Assembly (NCBI GenBank): GCA_040509515.1
Contig: JBEVKV010000499.1
Span: forward strand, 1 to 7,344
DNA length: 7,344 bases
Source: QHXN01 sp040509515
GTDB taxonomy: Bacteria > Acidobacteriota > Blastocatellia > Pyrinomonadales > Pyrinomonadaceae
Reading direction: 5' to 3'
The notes beneath the pieces are model-generated. The model was not told the origin of the DNA, ran no database searches, and saw only the letters and a list, made by a program, of their open reading frames with translations. This document shows, piece after piece, positions 1 through 6,606 of the stretch (its first letter is position 1; the number at the start of each line of letters is the position of its first letter). Both the position numbers and the translations under genes were made by a program.

Positions 1-25
1 GACTGAAATGATGATTTGGGAGCGC

Positions 26-382
26 CTATACTTTCGAGAGCTTAGGAATCGACTGTAGTTGACGGCGATATCTCTTTCGATATTCCGCCGGCGGGAGTCC
101 GTATTGCTGACGGAAGGCACGCGCGAAATAGCACTTATCGGTGATGCCAACTTGAAACATAATCTGCTTCACGGTCAGGAATGTCTCTTCCAGCAACTCC
201 TTCGCCCTTTCCATCCTGAGTAACTTCAGGTGTTGTGCCGGGGTCATGCCGGTCTCGGCCTTGAAAAGGTAGCGGAGGTGGGGCGCGGAGAGGTTAACCG
301 CCCGCGCGGTCTCTTCGAGCACGAGAGGGCGGCGCACATCCTCCGAGATGAGGCGTAGAGCCTGCTGAACTCGCAAATCCAT
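26..382 (-). CDS. AraC/XylS-family transcriptional regulator, DNA-binding domain only
   Basis: This is a predicted 118-residue DNA-binding transcription factor made almost entirely of the AraC/XylS double helix-turn-helix domain. Seen from the ATG at 382: the first HTH (about residues 20-52) holds LEETARAVNLS and HLRYLFKAETGMTPAQHL, and the second (about 69-104) holds TVKQIMFQVGITDKCYFARAF and the family signature ending QQYGLPPAEYRKR. No N-terminal ligand-binding domain precedes it; the frame is open upstream only to a stop at 473-475. A GTG at 398-400 would add six residues (124 aa), but neither start has a good Shine-Dalgarno. I prefer ATG because the domain begins there (MDLRVQQAL). Family members of this size, such as MarA and SoxS, bind DNA without an attached sensor. 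It lies about 900 bp from the operon on the same strand, beyond mobile-element debris, so a regulatory link to the operon is not supported. It could also be the surviving end of a longer regulator. Confidence 0.85.
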   Translation of the reverse strand: MDLRVQQALRLISEDVRRPLVLEETARAVNLSAPHLRYLFKAETGMTPAQHLKLLRMERAKELLEETFLTVKQIMFQVGITDKCYFARAFRQQYGLPPAEYRKRYRRQLQSIPKLSKV

Positions 383-912
383 AAATGCCTGCCCGGGCAC
401 GGCTAAGGCATTGACGTGTGAGCCAACGCGACGACGGTGATGATTATGCAGATGCGTGAGTGCTAGTAACGACTACACCGCACGGAATGTATGGCCGACG
501 AACTCCGAGTGAGGCTAACGGTCAAGATCTTCATCAGCGGACGAGCAGGATGAGGGGCAAGTGAGAGTACTCATACCGGGTTGCCTACGTTATCAGAGGC
601 TTCCCGACTTTCCAGATGCCAACTGCTGACTACTCAGCCTCAGGCGACCGGAAATTGCGGGTGAGCCTACGGGCACGGCCGAGCGTTTGTACTGTATGCC
701 GGTTCTACCTATGAGTCAACAGATATGATGACCGATTCTGTTACAGGAGCGCGCTCTATCTCTGGGCTGACAAAACGCTACACGGTATCCTGCCTGACGG
801 CCTGTGCTAAATCCGGGGTCATCTCAGTATGACCTAACCGGGACACGCCCCAAGGGTTCACCTCCGTCTCCGTTGTGAACCCTTTCTTGGGTAGCGGGTA
901 TGTCAATGCTTC
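383..912. other. Gene-poor stretch without a recognisable gene
   Basis: About 530 bp with stops in all frames and no protein family I can recognise on either strand. The longest open stretches are short and show no family motif. It contains the inverted repeat annotated at 849-891. Together with the transposase remnant to its right, it reads as decayed sequence between the AraC gene and the operon's 3' end. A promoter for the AraC gene should lie near 400-480, but I see no convincing -35/-10 pair. Confidence 0.6.
849..891. repeat. Strong inverted repeat / potential hairpin
   Basis: AAGGGTTCAC (852-861) and GTGAACCCTT (875-884) are perfect 10-bp reverse complements around a 13-nt spacer. In an alternative pairing, GGGTTCAC/GTGAACCC forms the inner stem and CCCAA (849-853) pairs with TTGGG (887-891) across a 4-nt bulge, giving 13 pairs. 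No T-run follows on either strand, so it is a poor intrinsic terminator. It sits about 20-60 bp left of the IS6-like transposase remnant. It could be an operator, a recombination or transposition site, or a structured RNA element; the sequence does not decide. Confidence 0.6.
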
Positions 913-1056
913 GGGTTCTTCTATAGCGCGGAACGAGCGGTAGAAGGCATCAAGGCTCTACACATGCTGAGGAAGGGGCGGGTCAAGAGGTTTGACGGGA
1001 GGGGTGCAATAGGGCAGGCGAAGTTTATCACGATCCTCTTCGGTGTCGCCGCCTAA
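913..1056 (+). pseudogene. IS6-like transposase, C-terminal remnant
   Basis: This plus-strand fragment encodes 47 codons ending in TAA at 1054-1056. It reads FFYSAERAVEGIKALHMLRK, followed by the pieces KGRVKRF, GQAKF and ILFGVAA. The pattern aromatic-x-SA-x-R, then GI-x-A-x-HM-x-RKGxVK, and a terminal F-x-x-LFG-x-AA is what I know from the extreme C-terminus of IS6/IS240-type DDE transposases, which are about 230 residues long. The catalytic D, D and E residues would lie upstream and are absent. Just before 913 the frame appears shifted: ATG CTT CGG (908-916) in the adjacent frame gives the MLR that family members often carry there. I found neither the rest of the gene nor terminal repeats. 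It is therefore a non-functional relic of an insertion sequence. Family assignment is from memory of motifs. Confidence 0.7.
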
Positions 1057-1291
1057 CGATAGGCTCAGCAGAGCTCTATCTTACCTCAAAGTATTTCCTG
1101 CAATACAACCGACAGAAACCCTTAAAGGATATCTGCCGAACCCAGATAGCACCTTTCATGAGCTTGCGGCGAATCTCGGACGGTTCTTTGTGTGTCATCA
1201 CGAGCTTCCGGGTTAAAGAATTTCCTCCCGAAAGAGAAAAATTTCAACTGAGATCGTGTCTCCGATAAAGACAAGTGCTCCGAAAACTCCG
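1057..1291. other. Spacer between the IS relic and the operon 3' end
   Basis: This interval lies downstream of the last operon gene (minus strand, stop at 1292-1294) and downstream of the plus-strand IS relic. The only coding candidate is the 40-codon minus-strand ORF at 1076-1198. A weak 4-bp inverted repeat (1250-1262), followed on the minus strand by a T-rich run (about 1235-1243), sits where an operon terminator would be expected, but the stem is too short to call. The composition is more AT-rich than the operon. Confidence 0.5.
1076..1198 (-). CDS. Possible 40-aa basic small ORF, doubtful
   Basis: ATG at 1198 opens a 40-codon frame that begins MTHKEPSEIRRKLMKGAIWV and ends in TAG at 1076-1078. 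The product would be strongly basic, with two cysteines (FCRLYC) near the C-terminus. GGAAG lies six bases before the ATG and could serve as a ribosome binding site. I do not recognise the protein, and 40 codons can occur by chance in a decayed region. It follows the last operon gene on the same strand after about 90 bp, so it could be transcribed by read-through. It is listed so that it can be compared with relatives; it may well not be a gene. Confidence 0.2.
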   Translation of the reverse strand: MTHKEPSEIRRKLMKGAIWVRQISFKGFCRLYCRKYFEVR

Positions 1292-2488
1292 CTATGAATC
1301 TGATATTTCGGTCTCGCCAAACACGAAGCGGTCGTCGCGGTCGGTTCCCTTCAATTGTTGGATGAGCGCTTCTACTTCTGCCGCCCTGTGATGAAGGGGC
1401 TCGATGGCGATAGCCGACTTCCAGTCGGCGACGGCAGACTCGGCATCCATCAAATAGAAGGAATAGAGGCCGCGGTTGAAAAAGTTGGTGAAGTTGCGTC
1501 GCCCCAGTTTGATGGCCTTGGTAAGCGCCAGCCGGCCCTGCTCATAGTTCTTGAGCTGGCCTTCGACTATGCCCATGTCGCTCCAGAAATGGGCGTCGCG
1601 GTCGTCCAGAAAAAGCGCAATCTGAAAAAGCTTGACGGCCCGCTCAAACTCTCCGAGGTCAATGTAACAAGCTGCCAAACCACCCCACACGCGCGCGTAC
1701 AGCGGAGCCTGCCGCGAAGCGCGGAAGAACGCGTCGAGCGCTTCGTCGTTTCGTTCTGCGCGACTTAACGCAATGCCCATGAGGCAAGCAACCACCCCGT
1801 CATCCCTGGGTAATTCGTTGAGCAGTTCGAGGGCCTGCTGCTCCTGCCCGGACTCAAGGTAGAGTTCCGCCAACAGGCGTCGGAGCGGCATTTGCTCCTC
1901 TGGCGCGAGGGCCGCCAAGCGTGAGAGCGTTTCCTTGATTGCGGGTATCGTGCCGTAATACATTTTGGTCTGGAGTGCCTCGGACAAGCCCTCAGGCAGT
2001 TCGGGTAAGGGGGGGAACTGGATCATCTCGGGGCGCTCGCCGGCAGCCAGGGCACTACTCGCCGCGGCCATGATGGGAGGACTGCTGAGGGACGTAAACT
2101 CATCCGCCAGTTTTTGAAAGACTTCCGCGGCGGCGCGGTAATCGTTCAGATAGAACAATGCATAGGCGTAACCGAGGCGCGCGCCCGGCTCGTCGCCCTC
2201 CAGACGCAGGGCGTTTGAGAAGGTCTCGCGCGCCCCTTCGCCGTCACCGACGTAAAGTTGCCAGTAACCTCTGAGGCCCAACTCAAGCGTGCTGAGTTCT
2301 TGCCGCCGTTCGATCAAGCGCAGGGAGGCCAGCGATTCCTCGATGCGTCCGCCCCGCCAGTAATGGATAGCCAGAAATTTAAGCAGTTGCTCATCCGGTA
2401 TCTGCGGCGGGGACTGCTCCAAGAGCATGGCGACGAGGCTCGCCATGATGTCGAGCGGCGAGGTCGGCTTTTCGTTCTCCTCCGTCAT
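1292..2488 (-). CDS. TPR-repeat protein, last gene of the CHAT operon
   Basis: A 398-residue soluble protein built largely of tetratricopeptide repeats, which form superhelical scaffolds that bind other proteins. Repeat-like helical pairs can be seen at about residues 34-62, 68-98, 102-131, 202-228, 231-262, 265-297, 299-331 and 333-365, with typical TPR residues such as LAACYIDLGEFERAVKLFQI and NRGLYSFYLMDAESAVADW. A proline-rich linker (about 156-168, FPPLPELPEG) divides the array into an N-terminal block of three and a C-terminal block of five. No signal peptide or membrane segment is visible, so it is probably cytoplasmic. The ATG at 2488 lies 23 bp after the preceding gene and has only a weak Shine-Dalgarno (GAGG about 12 bases upstream), so its translation may depend partly on the gene before it. 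It ends the operon. In context it may be an adaptor for the CHAT protease or the membrane protein; that role is inference. Confidence 0.88.
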   Translation of the reverse strand: MTEENEKPTSPLDIMASLVAMLLEQSPPQIPDEQLLKFLAIHYWRGGRIEESLASLRLIERRQELSTLELGLRGYWQLYVGDGEGARETFSNALRLEGDEPGARLGYAYALFYLNDYRAAAEVFQKLADEFTSLSSPPIMAAASSALAAGERPEMIQFPPLPELPEGLSEALQTKMYYGTIPAIKETLSRLAALAPEEQMPLRRLLAELYLESGQEQQALELLNELPRDDGVVACLMGIALSRAERNDEALDAFFRASRQAPLYARVWGGLAACYIDLGEFERAVKLFQIALFLDDRDAHFWSDMGIVEGQLKNYEQGRLALTKAIKLGRRNFTNFFNRGLYSFYLMDAESAVADWKSAIAIEPLHHRAAEVEALIQQLKGTDRDDRFVFGETEISDS

Positions 2489-2511
2489 TGTAGCTCGTAG
2501 CCTCGGGCTTC

Positions 2512-2991
2512 TTAACCGGGGTCACCGGTGGTGAGTTTGGCTAACGTCTCGACGGCGGCAACGTCATTATCCTCCCACTCAATCTTCGTTCCCTTCGTGC
2601 CGTGCTCGAACTTCTTCGGCCGCCACTTCAGCAGCACGAGCACGGCCCCGATAACCAGTAACGAACTGAGGCCGAAATCCTTCACGCTGGATTGCCGCGC
2701 GTCTTCCACCGCCTCGCCAACGAAGGGGCGCAGCTCCGGGTCGGCCACCGCGTAGAGGAGAAGACTCTTTCCCCAACGCTCCATTTCTGCGACATCCTTT
2801 TCGCCGCCGACGATGTGGTGACGCAGCGTTTCCGCGTCGCCCCCGACGGGGGATGCCTGCAACGCCTCCCTGACCTCCTCATCATTCACTTCGTGCTGCC
2901 AGTGGAATTGAAGCGCTATGCGCAGATTTTTAACCGCCTCGGACACCTGTGGCCCGTTGAGGTCTCGAATTTGTTGTGTCAGCTCGTTCAT
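2512..2991 (-). CDS. Small single-pass membrane protein of unknown family
   Basis: A 159-residue protein that I cannot assign to a family. Residues 1-105 are hydrophilic and mostly helical in character (for example QVSEAVKNLRIALQFHWQHE, and a second helix near GKSLLLYAVADPELRPFVGEAV). Residues about 107-123 (FGLSSLLVIGAVLVLLKW) form one hydrophobic helix followed at once by RPKK, and an acidic, polar tail runs from about 130 to 159 (KIEWEDND, then AVETLAKL). The arrangement suggests an N-out or N-in single-pass anchor with a roughly 35-residue C-terminal tail; positive-inside logic would put the RPKK side in the cytoplasm. AAGGAG six bases before the ATG is a strong ribosome binding site. The gene lies 17 bp after the CHAT gene and 23 bp before the TPR gene. 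Sitting immediately after a protease gene makes it a candidate substrate or membrane effector; this is inference. It is not recognisably a gasdermin. Confidence 0.8.
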   Translation of the reverse strand: MNELTQQIRDLNGPQVSEAVKNLRIALQFHWQHEVNDEEVREALQASPVGGDAETLRHHIVGGEKDVAEMERWGKSLLLYAVADPELRPFVGEAVEDARQSSVKDFGLSSLLVIGAVLVLLKWRPKKFEHGTKGTKIEWEDNDVAAVETLAKLTTGDPG

Positions 2992-2997
2992 AAGCGA

Positions 2998-3003
2998 CTC
3001 CTT
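2998..3003 (-). promoter_or_regulatory. Shine-Dalgarno of the small membrane protein gene
   Basis: AAGGAG on the minus strand, six bases before ATG 2989-2991, in the 17-bp gap after the CHAT stop codon. The consensus site at good spacing is the best evidence that this otherwise unrecognised 159-codon frame is translated. Confidence 0.75.
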
Positions 3004-3008
3004 TATCG

Positions 3009-4115
3009 TTAGTAGAACGTCAAACGGTCATTGCCGAACAGCGAGAAAGGCGCCCAGTGAAATGGATGCGGATGCTCTGCGCGAATAGCCGTGTAGGCAT
3101 GTCGCATGGCCTCACCCAGTGTGACGGGGCCGCCGGCCCAATGGTCTTGCAAGGCCAGCATGAACGCGCGGGCGCAGTTTTGTTCCACGACCCAGTTTGA
3201 GGCGATCACGGCCTCCGCGCCCGCCAGAAGGAAAGAAGTTGGGAAGCCCATTGGCTCGTCGCCGGGCGAGAAGTGCTGGATGCCCGACATGCATGCGTCG
3301 AGGATGACGAGGCGCGCGCGGATGCGCGTTCCCAGAATGTCCCGCACCGACAACTCGTGCAGCCAGCCGTTCGCTTCCGTCTTGCTCGGCAAGCGCCTGC
3401 CGTCGGAAAGCAGCAGGGCCGACTTGAGCGAGTCTTGGTCATTAAAACATCCGTGGCAGGACAAGTAAACGCTGTCTGTCTCCTCCGCGTAGCGCTTGAG
3501 GGCCTGGGGCGTGGCATCGCAGCCTTGCAGGAAAAGGCCGCCCGTCCGCTCGGCGTAACTGCGCGGCGTCAGCGCGAAACTCTCGTGCACCATCGCCGGG
3601 TCTTCGTGCGCCGCCGTTGCCAGACATAGCGAGGGCAGCTCAGCGACCTCGCGCTTGCCAGCAACGTGGCGTCCGATGAGCAGAGCATAGAGCGAGAGGT
3701 TCGCGACGTAAGCGACCGAGTGCGTCGTGCCGAGAGGAGCACCGCCCGTCGGTGCGAGCATGTGCAGCGGCAGCGCATGGAGTTCGCCGTGAGGCGCGAT
3801 GACGAGCCGACCACATGACTCCAGCCTCTCGGCGACCGGGTTTAACAATCTCTGCCCCAACGGCTCCAGCCAACTCATGTCGGCCGTGTAATGCGGGCGG
3901 CGATAATTGATTCGTTCGGGCGCGAATAGACGCCCCATCACGGCCGCCGCCTGTTCAAGCTCCGCCTGTCCGACCGAAACCCTCACAACCTCCGGCACCG
4001 CCGAGTCGGCGTCGAGCCAGAAGACGAACGTTTCGTCTCTGCTGACGTAGAAGCTGAGCAGCGCCGTCGCCCCTTCGCTGTCTGAAGCCGCAGCCAGGTC
4101 AACCCTTGCGCTCAT
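3009..4115 (-). CDS. Stand-alone CHAT-domain caspase-like protease
   Basis: A 368-residue protein that is essentially one CHAT domain (caspase HetF associated with TPRs), a clan CD cysteine peptidase fold. Residues 16-50 (ALLSFYVSRDETFVFWLDAD) match the first strands of CHAT domains, and PHGELHALPLHML (109-121) is the characteristic core strand. The catalytic His221 lies in YLSCHG (218-222), Cys275 lies in VILDACMSG (270-278), and the C-terminal HPHPFHWAPFSLFGN (348-362) is the usual CHAT ending. Both catalytic residues are present, so it should be active. The frame stays open upstream to 4436, but that part overlaps the preceding gene and has no CHAT-like content; ATG 4115 with AGGAGG four bases upstream is clearly the start. 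It overlaps the upstream TPR gene by 17 bp, which indicates translational coupling. CHAT is normally fused to TPRs in one polypeptide, so this free-standing form is unusual. Its substrate is unknown. Confidence 0.93.
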   Translation of the reverse strand: MSARVDLAAASDSEGATALLSFYVSRDETFVFWLDADSAVPEVVRVSVGQAELEQAAAVMGRLFAPERINYRRPHYTADMSWLEPLGQRLLNPVAERLESCGRLVIAPHGELHALPLHMLAPTGGAPLGTTHSVAYVANLSLYALLIGRHVAGKREVAELPSLCLATAAHEDPAMVHESFALTPRSYAERTGGLFLQGCDATPQALKRYAEETDSVYLSCHGCFNDQDSLKSALLLSDGRRLPSKTEANGWLHELSVRDILGTRIRARLVILDACMSGIQHFSPGDEPMGFPTSFLLAGAEAVIASNWVVEQNCARAFMLALQDHWAGGPVTLGEAMRHAYTAIRAEHPHPFHWAPFSLFGNDRLTFY

Positions 4116-6606
4116 GACGCCTCCTCTCAAGGTAAGCACTGTAAGTAGCCAAGAGGCAGCGCAGCGCTTCGGGGGCAGATGCCGGGTCGTGCCTGAGAGG
4201 TTCGACGCAGCGGCGAAAATCTGACGGGCTGGCGGGCAACGGCCAGAACGGATATTTCGCCGCGTACTGTCGTGCGAAAACTTCGTCGAAGCTCGCGAGC
4301 GCCCCGGCCGGGTCTTCGGCGCAGAGGCGGCACAGACCGTAGAAGAATGAGTAATCCGGGTGCGAACTGTGTTCCAACGCCTGTCGGAAGTGGTGCTCCG
4401 CCTCCTCAATCTGTGTGTCGTGGAAAAGTTCGACACCCCTGTTGTACAGGTGATCGGCGTAAGCTTCCTTCAAAGCCTCCTCGGTGGCGTTGCCCATCAG
4501 CAAGTCCATGTTGAGGGTCCCGCTCTTCGGCAGGAGCGCATCACAAGCCGAACAGAATGTAGACGTAATACGGTTGTAAACGAAACACTCACGACACTGC
4601 ATAACGTCGCCTCCGGGCAACTCCTGCACCTTTTCTTCGACCTCAGCCGGAGCCAACGCTTCCTCATTTTTAACGCCTAATACTAGCCGCCGCAGGACAC
4701 CGACCTCGACCGGCTGTTGGACGCGCATCGCCAACTCGTCCGATCCGTCTGAGGTTTGCTTCATACGCCGCCAGAGTTCGCCGAGTTCGCGCTCGGCGTC
4801 GTAGAGCCGTTTCTGCTCTTGCGGCGAGAGTGGGCGCTGTTGGAGAAGACGACCGCGGAGCGGCCGGATAATCGCTAGCAACTTCTCTTCCTCGGCGGCG
4901 AGCGGGCCTATGTCAGCAGCGTCTCCGGTTTGAGCGATCTGGGTCGCGTCGCGCAGGAAGCGGCGCGCCTTGCTGTGCTCGCTGAATAGCAACGCTTGGT
5001 CGGGCCTGCCCGCCGCTAGCGCGCAACGGATGGCGAGGCCGTACAATGCTGTGTAACCGTCGATGAACAGCCCGGCCCGGCGGTGGTCAGACATCGTTAA
5101 GTAGTTGAGCTCAAGCTCCATCATGGCCCTCGCGAAGTGATGCAGGGCGACGTTGTACCGCTCTCGAGTGAACTCCAATTGTGCCCGCTTGGTGAGCAGG
5201 TCGAGCAGGAAGGAGCTCGCGCCCAACACTTCGGCAATCTCCTGCGCGTGCCTGAGCAGGTCGTCCGCGCGCGTAAACTGATACTGCATAATCATGGGCC
5301 GCCCGGACTCTTTCCACATGAGTCCTTCAACCATTTCGGCCGTCGCTAGATGCGAGAGCGAGATCGCGTGATCGAGGTGCCTGCCGAGTTTGTGATACAA
5401 GCCGAGAGCCTCGTACATGAAGCGGCGCGCCTCGTTACCGTCTGACGAAACGGTGGCGAGATTGCCCATGCAGTCGGCTCGCACCGAGTCATTCTCTGCT
5501 TCCGCCAAGCAACTACGGAAAAGTCTTTCAGCCGTCTCATTGTCCCTTTCCGCCCACGCCAGCGTCGCGCGTTGAAAGTCAACATGTCTCGCATCATCTT
5601 TCCCCTCAAGACTCTTCAGCAAGGAGCGGCTTCGATCAACGTGGCCGAGGTCGCGTGCGAGGTAAAAAGATTGCCAGGTGAGAATGTCTTTGTACGAGGC
5701 TGCGTCCGGGCGTTGCGCGGCCTGCCTCAAGAGCATGTCGGCCTCTTCATACAGACCCTGCCGCCGGGTCAGGCGCGCTTTGAGCAGGAGCGCTTCGGTC
5801 GAGAGGTCTTCCCCGCCGCGGCGCGAGCGCAACTCGCCGATGAGCGCTTCGGCTGCGACCAGATTGTCGCGGTCGATGGCCTTACTCGCCTTGGCCATAA
5901 GGATGATCTCGCCCGCCTGCGGGTCGCTTGCCATGATGCTTCCCAGATCGTCCGGCTCCGGCAAGTCGGGTTCTAACTGAAGCCGCCACTTATAAATTCG
6001 TGCGCGCAGAATGTTGGCCTGCCGCGCTCGACTGGTGGCGAATTGGGAGAAAACGCCCGCGGCCTCTTTTAACGCTTCTTCCGCACTGGCGAATCGACCG
6101 CGCCGCGACTCATATACGCCGAGTTGGTGTAACACCACCGCGCGATTCACCGTCAAGCCGAACCGCTCCGCGATGTGGCGCGCGACGTGAAATGAAAACA
6201 CACCTTTCTCGGATGACTCGTTGAGGGCAAGCAGTTCGGAAATGAGCGCCAGCATCTCCATCGCCAGTCGCGCGTCGATCTGCGGTAAATCGGCGAGCCG
6301 CGCTGCGGCCTCCGCGAGCGACGTGGCCAGCACTGCGTTAACGAGTTGTGAATACAGCCGGCGCGTATATTCGTGTTTGGCGATGGCAAGGCGAGCGAGA
6401 TCCAGGATGTCCCGCTGTTGCTGCCCATCGCGCGCGTCTAGTGCGGTGCCGATGATATCGTTAAGAAGTTCAAGTAGCGGCTGGTGAGCCAGAAGCTCTC
6501 TAAGTTCGTGGGCGGTCGTCGAGTCTAAGCGATTGAAGATGTCCACAAGCGCAGGGAGTTCTGACAAGCCAAGGAAATCACGTAGTGATTCGTCTAAGTA
6601 AGACAT
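4099..6606 (-). CDS. Large TPR protein with zinc ribbon, partner of the CHAT protease
   Basis: An 835-residue protein and the first gene of the operon. Residues 1-150 are helical without clear repeats. TPR-like helical pairs occur at about 155-188, 247-300, 378-412, 466-500 and 515-548. The segment at about 541-617 (SEHSKARRFLRDATQ, then a charged coiled-coil-like region to LWRRMKQT) matches the helical linker that directly precedes CHAT in fused TPR-CHAT proteins, and QQPVEVGVLRRLV (630-642) resembles the last linker helix. Instead of CHAT, a zinc ribbon follows, with Cys671, Cys674, Cys685 and Cys688 (CX2C-X10-CX2C), then TPR-like helices at about 716-775, and then the end. The CHAT domain is in the next, overlapping gene. 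AGAGGA seven bases before the ATG supports the start. It has no signal peptide or membrane helix. It probably serves as sensor or scaffold for the protease, an inference from TPR-CHAT architecture; what the zinc ribbon binds is unknown. Confidence 0.92.
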   Translation of the reverse strand: MSYLDESLRDFLGLSELPALVDIFNRLDSTTAHELRELLAHQPLLELLNDIIGTALDARDGQQQRDILDLARLAIAKHEYTRRLYSQLVNAVLATSLAEAAARLADLPQIDARLAMEMLALISELLALNESSEKGVFSFHVARHIAERFGLTVNRAVVLHQLGVYESRRGRFASAEEALKEAAGVFSQFATSRARQANILRARIYKWRLQLEPDLPEPDDLGSIMASDPQAGEIILMAKASKAIDRDNLVAAEALIGELRSRRGGEDLSTEALLLKARLTRRQGLYEEADMLLRQAAQRPDAASYKDILTWQSFYLARDLGHVDRSRSLLKSLEGKDDARHVDFQRATLAWAERDNETAERLFRSCLAEAENDSVRADCMGNLATVSSDGNEARRFMYEALGLYHKLGRHLDHAISLSHLATAEMVEGLMWKESGRPMIMQYQFTRADDLLRHAQEIAEVLGASSFLLDLLTKRAQLEFTRERYNVALHHFARAMMELELNYLTMSDHRRAGLFIDGYTALYGLAIRCALAAGRPDQALLFSEHSKARRFLRDATQIAQTGDAADIGPLAAEEEKLLAIIRPLRGRLLQQRPLSPQEQKRLYDAERELGELWRRMKQTSDGSDELAMRVQQPVEVGVLRRLVLGVKNEEALAPAEVEEKVQELPGGDVMQCRECFVYNRITSTFCSACDALLPKSGTLNMDLLMGNATEEALKEAYADHLYNRGVELFHDTQIEEAEHHFRQALEHSSHPDYSFFYGLCRLCAEDPAGALASFDEVFARQYAAKYPFWPLPASPSDFRRCVEPLRHDPASAPEALRCLLATYSAYLERRRHERKG
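4116..4125 (-). promoter_or_regulatory. Shine-Dalgarno and coupled start of the CHAT gene
   Basis: On the minus strand AGGAGG (4120-4125) lies four bases before ATG 4113-4115, inside the last codons of the upstream TPR gene, which stops at 4099-4101. The consensus ribosome binding site within the overlap decides the CHAT start and suggests that ribosomes finishing the TPR protein re-initiate on CHAT, keeping the two proteins near a fixed ratio. Confidence 0.8.

Noticed and set aside
1235..1262. Intrinsic terminator for the operon, from GAGA/TCTC followed by a T-rich run on the minus strand.
   Set aside because: The stem is only 4 bp and the T-run begins several bases after it, too weak to call.
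1355..1768. A 137-codon plus-strand frame antisense to the 398-aa TPR gene, and similar open frames opposite the CHAT and large TPR genes.
   Set aside because: They are antisense shadows typical of GC-rich coding DNA. The products show no family features, and the minus-strand genes explain the sequence.
2512..2991. Bacterial gasdermin next to a CHAT protease.
   Set aside because: At 159 residues with one central-to-late hydrophobic helix and a charged tail, it has neither the usual gasdermin length nor a recognisable pore-forming domain with a short C-terminal inhibitory peptide.
4116..4436. Upstream extension of the CHAT frame to a start at 4436, giving 475 residues.
   Set aside because: The extra 107 residues are Arg/Ser/Thr-rich, lie wholly over the coding frame of the large TPR gene and resemble no CHAT N-terminus. 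ATG 4115 has AGGAGG four bases upstream.
1292..6606. Relation to the type III-E CRISPR TPR-CHAT (Craspase) system.
   Set aside because: There is no gRAMP/Cas7-11-like gene, Csx30-like gene or repeat array in the window. The CHAT gene is separate and the other genes differ.
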